Source of the DNA: Pilaira anomala
Taxonomy: Eukaryota; Mucoromycota; Mucoromycetes; Mucorales; Mucoraceae
Assembly (NCBI GenBank): GCA_025716855.1
Contig: JAIXMQ010000005.1
Location: forward strand, 186,001 to 250,000
DNA length: 64,000 nt
Direction: 5' to 3'
Shown here: in pieces, positions 1-10,870 of the stretch
How positions within the stretch are numbered: the first letter of the stretch is position 1
Layout: each line of letters begins with the position of its first letter
Program-made: the position numbers and the translations under genes
The notes under the pieces: model-generated
The model's input: only the letters and a program-made list of their open reading frames with translations
Database searches by the model: none
What the model was told of the DNA's origin: nothing

Positions 1-4
1 GACC

Positions 5-1095
5 ATGTCTCATCAACCTTTAGCAACAAGTCCGTTTGATGACCCAAGCAATCCTTTCCAAGACCCATCCATTACATCTGCGTTAAATTCAGAACGAGCA
101 GTTCACGAGACACAAGATGACACAACTTTTCACCATGTATCTGATAATCGAGACCCATTTGGTTCTAGCACGACTTCGCTCCAAAACAATCCACCCCCAC
201 CCTCTTCTACCGTAAAAGACGATTTCACAGCGAGAGAAGAAGCACTTCGACAAAAAGAACGTGCTTTGGCAGAAAGAGAAAGAGATTTAGAGCAAAGACA
301 AAGGGTGGGTGAATTAAGAGGAGCTAATAATTTTCCACCTTGTTTTCCCATCTTATACTTGAATATTGTACAAGAGATTCCTTTAAATCACCAAACAACT
401 GTATTATGGCTTTATCGAGAATGGCTATTGTTTTTGGTTACACTCTTGTTGAATTTCTTTGCTTGTCTTTGGGTATTGTTCTCCCATCCGGCTTCCGTAA
501 CGAGTTCACCAACTGATATGGGAATTGCTTTAACTCAGTTATTTACACATACTTTGGCCAGTTTCTTTTTATGGTATCGACCTGTTTATAATGCTTATAT
601 GAAGGATAGATCTTTATATTACTGTAAGTGAAAATTTATTACTATTATTGTTGTTGTCATGACTAACAAAGAAAAAAAAAGACTTTTTTTTTGTGTTTAA
701 TGGATTTCATGTAATTTATACATTTTATATGGCGATTGGTATTCCTTCCACGTAAGTGTATAGACATATATAAAAAATCTTGTAGCAAAATTCTAAATAT
801 ATATATATATATATATATAATATAATATAGTGGTGGTGCAGGATTAATCTTGTTAATAACATTGTTTACGGATGGGTATATTGGACCAGGTGTGTTGACA
901 TTATTGGCTACATTATGTTGGTTGGTTATGGGTTGTTTAGCTGTTTATTTATACAAGACGACCTATGATCATTATAAAGCAGCAGGTCATACATTTAAAG
1001 AAGCCAAAACTGAAGCATTTTCTCACATGGGACGTTCAAATGTTGTACGTGATACCGCTGCGAATGTCGCTTGGAATTCTGCCACCAGAAGATAA
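5..1095 (+). CDS. SCAMP-family secretory carrier membrane protein
   Basis: Three exons: 5-623, 682-751 and 831-1095, giving about 317 residues. The N-terminal cytosolic part has an NPF motif (residues 16-18, in SNPFQDP) and further DPF motifs of the kind that bind EH-domain endocytic proteins. A charged coiled-coil segment (AREEALRQKERALAERERD) follows. The NNFPPCFPILYLNIVQEIP stretch matches the conserved SCAMP pre-membrane segment, and four hydrophobic membrane spans run from about residue 135 to 275. SCAMPs are tetraspan proteins of the trans-Golgi, endosome and plasma-membrane recycling route. The second exon (70 bp) only makes sense when spliced: it joins YY to FFFVFNGFHVIYTFYMAIG. The start is the first ATG, four bases into the window, so the promoter lies outside. 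Family identity is clear; function in this fungus is inferred. Confidence 0.85.
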
Positions 1096-1136
1096 ATAAT
1101 AAAACTAAATATTTTTTTTTTTTTATTTCCCCGAGC

Positions 1137-1323
1137 ACAGTGCGGCTGGTAAATTTTGTCCGTTCTGAAAAAATAAATGGCGCTACCTAGAAAACGATTG
1201 GCCGTTTGTCGTCGTTTTCAAAATTTTAAGGTTGTCATATACGTATAAGCGAATGTTTATTAAAGTAAGCAGCTAATTATAAGTTCGATTTGTTATAGCA
1301 GTTGATGATTTGGCGCTTAGAGT
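1137..1323 (+). repeat. Left terminal inverted repeat
   Basis: About 187 bp. Its reverse complement matches 4222-4462 almost base for base, from TGCGGCT(A/G)GTAAATTTTG at the tip through AATGGCGCTACCTAGAAAA and GTTGTCATATACGTATAAGC to GATGATTTGGCGCTTAGAGT at the inner edge. It lacks three bases near the tip and a block of about 45 bp that are present in the right arm. Confidence 0.85.
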
Positions 1324-2161
1324 GTAAATTTTTCAGTGATGCAGATTAATCATCCAAATGAATGAGACTTACAACAATGTATGCTTGCAATGGCTATTTA
1401 TAAAGAATGAAATTAGATAAAGGATTACATTATGATTCACACACATTTTTGAAATACCTTTTTCTTTCCAAGATGCACACAGTTATAAAAAGAGGAAAGA
1501 GAAAGACGGATATTCGACAAACCTGTTTTTATCAGGTATTTGGAATCTGTTTGCCGTGGGGTAAGCAGTTAATCGGTATAAAGATTTTTATCCTGAGTCA
1601 AACAATTGCCAGTGGACAAATGTTTTGTCGAAAGCGAAATATCATTCCTTCCTTTTACTTTTTCTCGCTTGGAAATATTTTGATCAAAGTAAATTCATGT
1701 AATTCAGCTATAATGGCTCTAAATTAACTTTACACAGACCTGTATTGCCTGTCTGTCTGCAATAGATCTTTTTTTTTTTTGGGCCCACATCATTTTCTTT
1801 TTTGCTTTATGAGTCTATTATAAGAATATCCACTAGATTTAAATAAGATAATATGAGACAAGGTTTTTTCTTTCCCACAAGCGATATTTAATCCCCTCGT
1901 TATTGTGGCCTTTAAGGACTTTAAATTAAAACGGCACTTCGGCACGGGCTAGGTATTATGCAAGTTTACCCATAAATAGAAGGTTATATAATTATGTAAT
2001 CAAACTCGCGCAAATTCATTATCGGACAGAAGTTTTTTTTTTTGGCATCACAGGTTTTTGTCTTGACACTGGCTTGTAGTAGAATATCTTCAAGTTGCTA
2101 TTCATTTTTTCTAGTCCGCTGGACTAATACTAACATGAACATATATATGTATAATCGATCA

Positions 2162-2415
2162 GGTACTGAATTCGTTCAGGCGTAATAGCCATGAGTGTAA
2201 AATCGATACTTTGGTACTGAATTTGTTCAAGTGTAGTAGCCATGCGGTGTAAAATCGGTACTTTTGTATTGAATTTGTTCAAGTGTAGCAGCCATGCTGT
2301 GTAAAATCGGTACTCAGGCACTGATTTCATTTAAGCTTAGTCATTACTGTGTGAATAAGTACTCACTTGTTTTATTCAAGACTGGTCATTATTGTGTGAA
2401 ATCAGTGCTTTTTTC
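2162..2415 (+). repeat. Imperfect tandem repeat, ~53 bp unit, inside the TIR element
   Basis: Roughly four to five degenerate copies share the blocks GTACTGAATTTGTTCAAG, TAGCAGCCATG and GTGTAAAATCGGTACT. Copies start near 2162, 2213, 2266 and 2319, and later ones drift. Such internal arrays often occur in non-coding parts of DNA transposons and can bind transposase; no protein-coding sense is evident. Confidence 0.7.
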
Positions 2416-2893
2416 TTCGACGTGATATTCTTATTTCTTTTGCTGCGATTGTAAAAAAATAAATGTCTTACACTACAAATATTTGAAGCTCGCGAGTTAA
2501 TAAGCGGCCGCAATTAAAGGTTGCGACCCTGAGATATTATGGTAAAAAGAAAACAACATTTGCTTGGTTGTTGACAAAGGAAATAATATTTTAGCGTTGG
2601 CAATGGAGACAAGAAGCATCAACATATGACGTGAACGATTATTTGAATGATTGGGTTGTATGGAGGTGTAAAAATGAAAATGGATAAATTGATGCTTTAT
2701 TTTACTAATGGGGGTAAATGAGACATTGTGGTTTGTCCTTCAGCCAAAGGCTCAATGGAAGTTATAACTGCTGGAATACAGTAATCTTGTTATTTTTTTT
2801 TTTATTAACTAATATAATAATATATTTGATGATGTGAGTATGATGATAGAATAGGGGGGGGGGGTATTATATAATCTCCTTAAAAGTGCCTAA

Positions 2894-3821
2894 CTACTGG
2901 TATAATTGTAATAACTTCTTGACATTTTTTGCAATCATATTATTCGCTGTAGAAATTGAACTGCTTAATTTATTGGCGATTTCACTGACTAATCCACTAT
3001 TATTATTGCAGAAGGAAGTTACGCTCAATGCACCAGAATTTAGACTTGCCTTTATTTCATCCATTACTTTAATGATTGAGGACCACTCTTTAACATCGCA
3101 TTTTTGTTTCATTATATTCTCATACTCTAATAAAACATTATGGATATCACCGAGTTGAATGATACCTTTGTTGACTAATATTGATTTGGCGAATATTTGT
3201 CATACATGAGAACCAAGTTTAGCACTAGATGTTGATCCAACACCATATCTATCTTTATTCGGTAAATCACAAAGAGTGAATACTGTTGCTGGCGAGTAAA
3301 TACTACTGTCAAATTCTTGCAACGTGGATCTCCATAGTAAATATGAGGAGCATTTGCTGAAACTCGATGTCACTTGTCTCAAACTTGATATATTGATCTG
3401 TAAAGGATTTAATTTGAAGGCCTCAAACATTTTCAAAAATTCTGTACACTTTTGATTTCATCAAGTAGATTTTGTAGTTTGAGTCCGTGATTGAACCATG
3501 ACCAAAATCTACACTTGGTCCAATGTTGATTTTTGGTTCAATTGATATTTCAGCGGAACAAGTAATTAAAAGGTTGACGGTCTTCGTTACTATAATAAGC
3601 TTCAGCTTCGTAGCACCACCGTCCGATTTTTCATATGTAGTACATGACATGCGATTCTTGTATCTAGAGGATTCGCCGGGAACAGAGAATTCAGTTGACT
3701 CGGAGTGCATATCAACCGAAGAGTGACGGCTGTACACTTCACAACACGTAATAACAAGTAAAGTGATGCTAACGTGAAGCAGTGCACAGCAGAATAATGG
3801 TGGTGTTGTGAACGAGCACAT
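2894..3821 (-). pseudogene. Broken secreted-protein-like gene inside the TIR element
   Basis: Reading leftward from an ATG at 3819-3821, the product begins MCSFTTPPLFCCALLHVSIT, a hydrophobic signal-peptide-like start. It continues openly to IFENV, where a frameshift at about 3423-3430 is needed to continue into the next open segment (EAFKLNPLQINISSLRQVTS). That segment runs to GSHV at about 3200, meets one in-frame TGA, and then stays open to a stop at 2894 (QIFAKSILVNKGIIQLGDIH onward). The three pieces flow on in one direction with coherent, non-repetitive protein composition, so a single ancestral product of about 305 residues is likely. I do not recognise the family; it shows no transposase motif. 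An alternative is an intact gene with unusual introns, but no GT/AG pair repairs both breaks. Confidence 0.6.
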
Positions 3822-4221
3822 TATATTTTCATACAATTATCATATGCTCTGAGCTTCCTTCTATTTTTCTATACAACAAGTTTATCTACTCTGATTACTT
3901 ATTGGTACTTTTATATAAATCACATCATCGTATTTATTGACATAAATCTCCTTTATATTAATTATCAGGCACAGCAGCCAGTTTTACATTAACTTGGTTA
4001 ATCTTCAGGAACTAGTTTATCCATGACAAGCAACGTAGGCAAACTGATGGTCGAAGCCTAGGTCAGGTTTCACTATTCATGCAACGCCTCTTTAATTACT
4101 ATTTTACTATATATACTGAGATGCTTTTTGTATCTTCTAATAAAGTTTAGCAGAACGAAGAAAATATGTCGCAAATTGCAGACGCATGTACGCCTCAGTG
4201 AACTCCATGGATTCTGTAGAT

Positions 4222-4462
4222 ACTCTAAGCGCCAAATCATCAACTGCTATAACAAATTAAACTTCTAATTAGCTGCTTACTTTAATAAACATTCGCTTAT
4301 ACGTATATGACAACTTTACAACAATAAAACCGGACAATACATATTTTTTGAAGAAAACAAATTAAAATTTTGAAAACGACGAGCGACAAACGGCCAATCA
4401 TTTTCTAGGTAGCGCCATTTTATCTTTTTCAGAATGGACAAAATTTACTAGCCGCACTACTG
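4222..4462 (-). repeat. Right terminal inverted repeat
   Basis: About 241 bp, the inverted partner of 1137-1323. It carries an extra internal block at roughly 4312-4360 (between the AAAATTTTAA and GTTGTCATATACG blocks) and an extra TAG near the tip. The outer end is at G4462 and is followed by TA. Confidence 0.85.
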
Positions 4463-4630
4463 TATCTATACACGCACACAAAAAAAGGGGAATTCGATGT
4501 CACATGTAAAATAACACTTTCATGTGAAAATAATCAATGCAGTTTATAATCCACTTTTTTGCCTCTCTTTTTTTTTTTCTTTTTCTCTTTTTCATTTTTC
4601 AAAAAAAGAAATAAATCAACTACATTTCTA

Positions 4631-7030
4631 ATGCATACGTTTTCTAAGCCATTAGATAGTTCATGGTTTAGACAAAATAAACTGGCAAGTACTAGTTTAT
4701 TTGCAGCAGTCTTGATTGGATTATTTCAAGCAAAGCAACAACTTAAAACGTCTTCAGCTAAAAGAAAAGAAGATACAAAAGATATTGCCTCTTTATTTCC
4801 AGTGATTGATTTTAATCAAAAAGTAGGGGTCAATAAAGAGTTTAGACGTCAACTGAATTCTATTGCCAGCATCTTGTTTCCTCATTGGCATACAAAAGAA
4901 GCTGGTTTATTGGTACTTCATTCCATCTTTTTAATCTTGAGAACTTACCTTTCTGTTGTTGTGGCGAGATTAGATGGAAGAATCGTTAGAGATCTTGTAA
5001 ATTTTTCAATTTTTTATTTTTATTTTCCTTTTTGTTTATTTATATTTTTTTATTCTAGGTGAATGGTCATGGGAAAAGATTTTTAACAGGTCTGGCCTAT
5101 TGGTTTTTAATCGCTATACCTGCCACTTATACCAACAGTATGGTAATGTACAGTTTTTTTTTTTTTTTTGTTTATTTACTGTAACATTTCCACTGAAAAG
5201 GTTGTATTTTTTTTTTTTTTTTAGATTCGTTATTTACAATCAAAATTATCGATTGGATTTAGAACTCGTTTAACAGACTATCTTCATAATTTATACCTGG
5301 ATAAAGAAAAGACATTTTATAAAGCCATCAACTTGGATAGTCGTATTCAAGGAGCAGATCAGTAAGTATTTACGTGTAAATATATATATTAGATATTAAA
5401 AAAAAAAAAAAATTATAGATTTATTACTACTGATGTTGCTAAATTCTGTGATACTTTATCTTCACTTTATTCTAATCTCGCTAAACCTATTCTTGATACA
5501 GTCATTTTCAATTATCAGTTAACTAAATCGATTGGTCTTGTGGGTATGGTGGGTATTTTTGTAAATTATATGGTAACTGCCAGATTATTACGTGCTGTGA
5601 CACCTCCCTTTGGTAAATTAGCAGCGATTGAAGCCAAATTAGAGGTAAAGAATATATATATATATATATATTTGCAAATATATCATATTAAAATGAATGT
5701 CATTTATTTATAGGGTGATTTCCGTGCAGCTCATTCACGTTTAATTACAAATGCAGAAGAAATTGCATTTTATAATGGAGCCGAACTCGAACACTCAATT
5801 TTGGATAAGACATATATGAAACTTATTAAACATATCAACTCAATCTACAAGATTCGAATTAGTTACAACATGTTTGAAGATTTCTTAATCAAGTATGCTT
5901 GGGGAGCCATTGGATTAATTGTGTGTGCTATTCCAGTATTTTCACCCAACTTGGCAGGATCAAGATCTATCATTGAAAATCAAGATGATGATGAAAATGC
6001 TAAAGTCGGTTCAAGAACAAAAGGTTTTATTACCAATAAAAGATTAATGATGTCTTTAGCAGATGCAGGTGGACGTATGATGTATTCTTATAAGGAAATG
6101 GCTGAATTAGCTGGTTATACTTCTCGTGTCTATAACCTTTTATCAGTTTTACATGCTTTACATGATAATCAATTTGATGGTCCTAAAGAACCCAAGAATT
6201 TCACTTTAACTCATATTCACGGTAAAGTCATTTATGATAATGAAAATGGTATTACGTTTGAAAATGTTCCTATTGTGACTCCTGCACCTGGAAAGGATCG
6301 TGTAGGTGAAGTTTTGGTAAATGGTTTAAATGTTCAAGTACGTCCTGGACAACATTTATTAGTGACTGGACCTAATGGTGTAGGTAAAACTGCTATTGCT
6401 CGAGTGATTGCTTCTCTCTGGCCAGTATTTGAAGGAAAATTATCAAGACCTGAAGATAAAGATATCTTTTATATTCCTCAACGTCCTTATTTGAGTTTAG
6501 GTACCTTGAGAGATCAAGTTATTTATCCTCATACAAAACAAGATATGATTAAAGCAGGTCGTACAGAAGAAGAATTAATGCGTATTTTAGAGATTGTACA
6601 TTTAGCTTATATCCCTGATAGAGAAGGTGGTTGGGAAACTCAAAAGGAATGGAAAGATGTATTTTCTGGTGGAGAAAAGCAAAGAATTGGTATGGCTCGT
6701 TTATTCTATCATCATCCCAAGTTTGCTGTATTAGATGAATGTACAAGTGCTGTCTCTACAGATGTGGAAGGATTAATGTACTCTCATGCTAAAGATATGG
6801 GTATCACTTTATTAACTATTTCTCATCGACCTGCTCTATTCAAATATCATCGATTCTTATTACGTCTTACTGGTAACAATGGTGAATGGGAATGGGAAAC
6901 AATTGGTACTCGTGAACAATTACAATCTGTAGAAAAGGAATTAGTCTCTTTAAATGCCAAATTACACGAAGTAGATGAATTAAAGTTAAGATTAGCTGCA
7001 ATTGATCAAGAGCTTTCTTTAAAAATTTAA
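4631..7030 (+). CDS. Peroxisomal ABC half-transporter, ABCD (ALDP/PMP70/Pxa) subfamily
   Basis: Five exons (4631-4996, 5059-5142, 5225-5361, 5419-5644, 5714-7030) give 709 residues, normal for an ABCD half-transporter. These work as dimers importing long-chain acyl-CoAs into peroxisomes for beta-oxidation. The membrane domain has the family segment [20 protein letters not shown] and the EAA-like motif [14 protein letters not shown]. The ATPase domain shows Walker A GPNGVGKT, signature [14 protein letters not shown], Walker [11 protein letters not shown] and the switch histidine in [12 protein letters not shown]. The start is the ATG at 4631 ([17 protein letters not shown]); the frame is open upstream to 4559 but without an ATG, and that part is phenylalanine-rich translation of a T-tract. 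Whether it is the Pxa1-like or Pxa2-like partner cannot be decided here. Confidence 0.93.
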
Positions 7031-7578
7031 GAGACTTTCTTTTTTTAAGTCACATTTTATTTAATAAATTTTTTTTTTTTTTATAAAGATATAAAATAAC
7101 TCTTTTTACTATTTTACTTTTTTCTTCTTTAAACATTAAAGTCAAACAGTAAGTACCTTCCTCAACTAGATATAACGATAAAAGAGAAGAAAAAGAAAGA
7201 AAAAAAAAAAGTGTTGATGATAACCAATCACTTCTATAACGCTTATTTTGGTTGACCGTTTTGGACGACCGGGTGTCATGTTAGCTTATTTATGTCATAG
7301 TTACACTGAGCTTTTTTTTTTTTTTTTTAATCTTCTTCTTTTCTTTTTACTGTTAATTATAACAAGTAATTCTAACATTCTATTTTTTTTTTGTTAGTTT
7401 TCTCTGCTCTTTCTTGTTTAAAATATCATACTTGCTTTTAATAAATAACATCTTTTTTTTAAAAAAAAAAATTAATTTGGACTGTTCCCATGTGGCTTAT
7501 TTGTATACACTTTTTTTATTTTATTTTTAAAGCATGTCTAAATGTTGTTCCTTTTTCTTTCTATCTAATTTTTTCATT
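7031..7578. other. Intergenic, ABCD transporter to SUZ protein
   Basis: AT-rich sequence with several T-tracts, holding the 3' end of the transporter gene and the presumed promoter of the next gene. I see no gene or RNA in it. Confidence 0.6.
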
Positions 7579-8101
7579 ATGTCAAGTGACCCTTGGGATG
7601 ATTGGGAAACTGCAGCAGATGCAGGTGTAAGAATTTCATTTATTTAATTTTTTGTAAAAACTCGAATCATTGATCTATATATTCTATATACCCCTGCCCT
7701 TCTTTCTTTTAGCTGATTGATTGTGAGAAACCAAAGGTTGTTGCTAATACAGCAACTGCAAATCAAATCATTTGGGAAAATGCGTATGTTCTTGATTATT
7801 TTTATTTCACAAATTTCTCTAATATTTTATAAAAAGTAACAAGTATTCAACACCTGTTATCATTCATGCTAATGAATCAATTCATTATAAACCAGAGGTA
7901 ATAAACGGCTAATAAATTGAAATATATATATATTTTTTTAACCAATAGAGCTAATAATAGGTCAAGATTTTGAAGCGACCTGAAGATGCAAAGAGTAGAA
8001 AAGATAAAGTGACGGATAAACCAGTTAAACCTTTAGCTGATAGAGAAAAAGATTATTTGGAAGCGAGACGTAAGATTTTCGAGAAATTTGAAAAGAAATA
8101 A
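7579..8101 (+). CDS. Small SUZ-domain protein (SZRD1-like)
   Basis: Four exons (7579-7626, 7713-7783, 7837-7897, 7961-8101) encode 106 residues. It starts MSSDPWDDWETAADAG, like the W/D-rich start of SZRD1 proteins. It ends in a SUZ motif: KILKRPEDAKSRKD, then PLADREKDYLEARRKIFEKF, matching the family pattern of a basic RP segment followed by L-x-x-R-E-x-x-Y-x-x-A-R-x-(R/K)-I-F. SUZ motifs bind RNA in several eukaryotic proteins, so a role in RNA binding or mRNA fate is inferred. No single exon would be picked up alone as an ORF; the model rests on splice borders and phase agreement. Confidence 0.82.
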
Positions 8102-8325
8102 AAAAAAAATTATGTGTGTTGTTGTGTGAGAGAGAGTGTGAGTAAGTAAAGGGTAAAAAAACAAAAAAATCATAAGATCGCGTTTGAAATAATGTAATAT
8201 AAATGAGAGAAAGCTTTCTGAGGGAGGGAAGGGGGATTCTTTTTTAGTATATACCTTTTGGTTTAAAAATAAGCTTTTTATAAATACATATTTGCATAAA
8301 TAAATAAAAAACAGGTGTATTAAAA

Positions 8326-9470
8326 CTAACTTTCCATTCTTCGTTGTCTGTTATAACGTTGGTACGCGTTTTTTAAGCTTGCAGGCTGACTGTAATTAGA
8401 AAAGAGTCCCTGGCGTCTTCCCTCCGCAAAACACTTCTTCCAATTCATCCTTTTTTCGTCATCATCCAGACTTTGTTGATATTTGGCTACAAATTCCCAG
8501 TTTTGAGAATTCCTTATTGATGAAATAGGCGCTGGTGTGGTCGCTGGTATGGTTGCTGGTGTGGTTGAGATTGGAGACATGGATGGGCTGCTTAATATAG
8601 GTGAAGCAGGTTCACTATTGTTCAGTGTATATTTTATTCTATACGATTTCAACAATTCCGTGCTCTCATTTAAACAATCAATTGTACGTTTATTTGTATT
8701 AGATGATGTTTCAACAAGTTCCTTCATACCGTTTCCTAGCTTCGTTTCAAGTTCATCACATAAAGACAAGAAATCATTCGTCATTGTATTTTCAGCCACC
8801 ATCACATCTTTGGAAACACGATACAATAATTGAACTGTAGGATCATCTTTATGACTATGCGAATGAATAGACGCTTTTTGTGATATAAAAAATGCCTCAA
8901 GTGCAACAATCGGTATTAACGGTTTTTGTGATAAATGATTTTGTATTGAATCCTTCGTTATAAACATACATTTGTTTGCCCATGGAAAACTAGACAAGTT
9001 TAAAAGAAACGGATCTATTGGATCTCTGGTCGTCTTAAGCACAATCTCGTCTTGAATTCGGTTTATGGTAAAAATAAGAATGATAGGCGCAGCTCCGTAC
9101 CTTTGATTGATTTTTTCACAAAAACTAACTGTATCATGTAAAAATTGCTCGTCAACAATTTCTTGTATTTTGATCACAATAGGTGGGTAATTATGAACAT
9201 CGTCAGCGACATAAAGGATTTGTGTGCCTTCTAGATCAACCCATTCGGTTAACGGAGGGCGATACCATTGCTCAGCTCCTGTACCTAATAGAAAAGAAAA
9301 AAAAAAGTGTTTAAATACAATTGTAACAGACGTGTGTGGGAAAAAAAAAAAAAACTACCAATAAGTTGTGTAATAATATAGTTCTTCACCTCATGGTTTA
9401 ATAATACTTGTTTCTTTACGAGATCGGCTTTGTAAGGTAAAGTAATCGGTTCTCTACTATGACTTGACAT
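8326..9470 (-). CDS. Putative PD-(D/E)XK nuclease-like protein of a mobile/multicopy type
   Basis: Two exons (9359-9470 and 8326-9284) give 356 residues. After MSSHSREPITLPYKADLVKK the protein has a core reading WVDLEGTQILYVADDV, then YPPIVIKIQEIVDEQFLHDT and RYGAAPIILIFTINRI. The order (acidic strand, hydrophobic I-x-IQ strand, then a helix-strand unit) resembles PD-(D/E)XK-fold proteins of the Rpn/transposase-associated kind, which are multicopy in several fungi and bacteria. In such proteins the motif is usually E-x-Q or E-x-K; here the first position is lysine (KIQ), so activity may be lost. The C-terminus is Ser/Pro/Thr-rich and ends in a basic helix. This is recalled family resemblance, not a search result. 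It may instead be an unclassified single-copy fungal protein. Confidence 0.5.
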
Positions 9471-9792
9471 TCTGCTTTAAAAGTGATGTTGTCGACAACA
9501 AGAAGAGAGGAGCTGTATTGAAACAGTTGTTGTCTAGTAGCACATAAAAACTGAAAAAATTATTCGCAGTCTCTTACTTGTTAAGGGCGTACAGAGATGG
9601 CACTGAGCCGAGTGTTTTTTTAATCATTCATTAGGTTAAAATATGAATCTTTTTCTCTTTTTTTTTCGTTCATCACTCAAGATTTAAAAAAGAAATTCGT
9701 ACAAGAAAGCAATCTTTAATCTTGTACATATCATTTACTTCTCAAGAACATAAGGAGCGTTTATTCCTGGTTTAAATTATTTGATAGTTACG

Positions 9793-9823
<31 letters not shown>

Positions 9824-10833
9824 CATATGACCTGATTAATCTTATTCTTTTTAAACTGATATTATTTTTTCCCATTCTCAGGATTCGATTTGACAGTTGC
9901 TATATACACGATGGTATATCGGTGATATGCTGCATATTTTGAATTCACGCTCTTTATACTGATTGGCTTGCATGTGATGGGCGATCCCTTTATGATTGTC
10001 AACTATGTTTGATTCTATTATGTAATAAAAGGTTTTATATACCTATATCAAGATATTTGAGGTTGTGTTGGATGAACTCAGTTTTGACATGACTATTACT
10101 AATGTATTCGACTTTTGTTTATTTTTATAGTTGTAACTACAACCTTTTTATTCAGCAAATATGTATGTCCTGTAACTATTTCAACTAAATACATACAAAA
10201 TAAAAGCTCTCTTTATAAGCAGCTATTAGATAATATCACGTAAAAGTAATAGTAGATTTATTCAAGTACTGTCAAGAATAAATATAGCAGCCATGTTATC
10301 TCCTAGGAGCAGCGGTAATGTTGGTTTTCGATCAAACTCTATTTCATTTACAAGTATTGCGCTTTGTGAAGAAACATACTTAAAAGTAATATACCATGCA
10401 GTAAATTGGATCAACAAACTTTTTTTATGATCAAAACCATAATATATATATCTTTACTTGGCATACGATAATATCGATTTTATCTTATTGTTTTTTTTTT
10501 CTTTTTTGGCTAATGACGCATTTGATCTTTTATTTTTGTGATCCCGTGTTTGCTTTTAGGTTTTTTGTAAAAAAAAAGAAAAAAAATGCTGTCAAACTTA
10601 TTAGTGAGTCCCTATGACTTCTTTATAATTGATACACCTAAAAGCTTCAGTTATTAATCAATTATAATTAAAATCTTTAAACAAAAAGACTGCGAAAGCA
10701 AATAATGATGATCGACGAGTCAGCAAACAACGAAGACTAAAAGTTCAAACAGACATAATAAAATTTGAACATGTAAAATGATTAAAGGAGGTTATGTTCC
10801 CAGCAAAAATGTTTTCTTTTTGATTAAAAGAAG

Positions 10834-10870
<37 letters not shown>

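Larger units (their letters stand above)
1137..4462. mobile_element. TIR-bounded DNA transposon-like element, non-autonomous or decayed
   Basis: A 3.3 kb segment is bracketed by long inverted repeats (1137-1323 and 4222-4462). The outer tips read CAGTGCGGC on the left and, reverse-complemented, CAGTAGTGCGGC on the right. The right tip is followed outward by TA (4463-4464); the left tip is preceded by CA, which could be a decayed TA target duplication. No transposase with a readable DDE/D catalytic core is visible in either strand. Inside lie a tandem repeat (2162-2415) and a broken gene on the minus strand (2894-3821). Small indels between the two arms show the insertion is not recent. CAGT-like tips and a TA target would fit the Tc1/mariner/pogo superfamily, but without a transposase the assignment is only a guess. 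Confidence 0.75.

Noticed and set aside
1407..1727. Plus-strand frame of 106 residues within the TIR element as a possible transposase
   Set aside because: No DDE/D motif or helix-turn-helix pattern, and the start is in repetitive non-coding context.
10270..10310. Similarity between TATAGCAGCCATG here and the tandem repeat of the TIR element
   Set aside because: The match is only about a dozen bases in AT-rich sequence, too short to call a related element.
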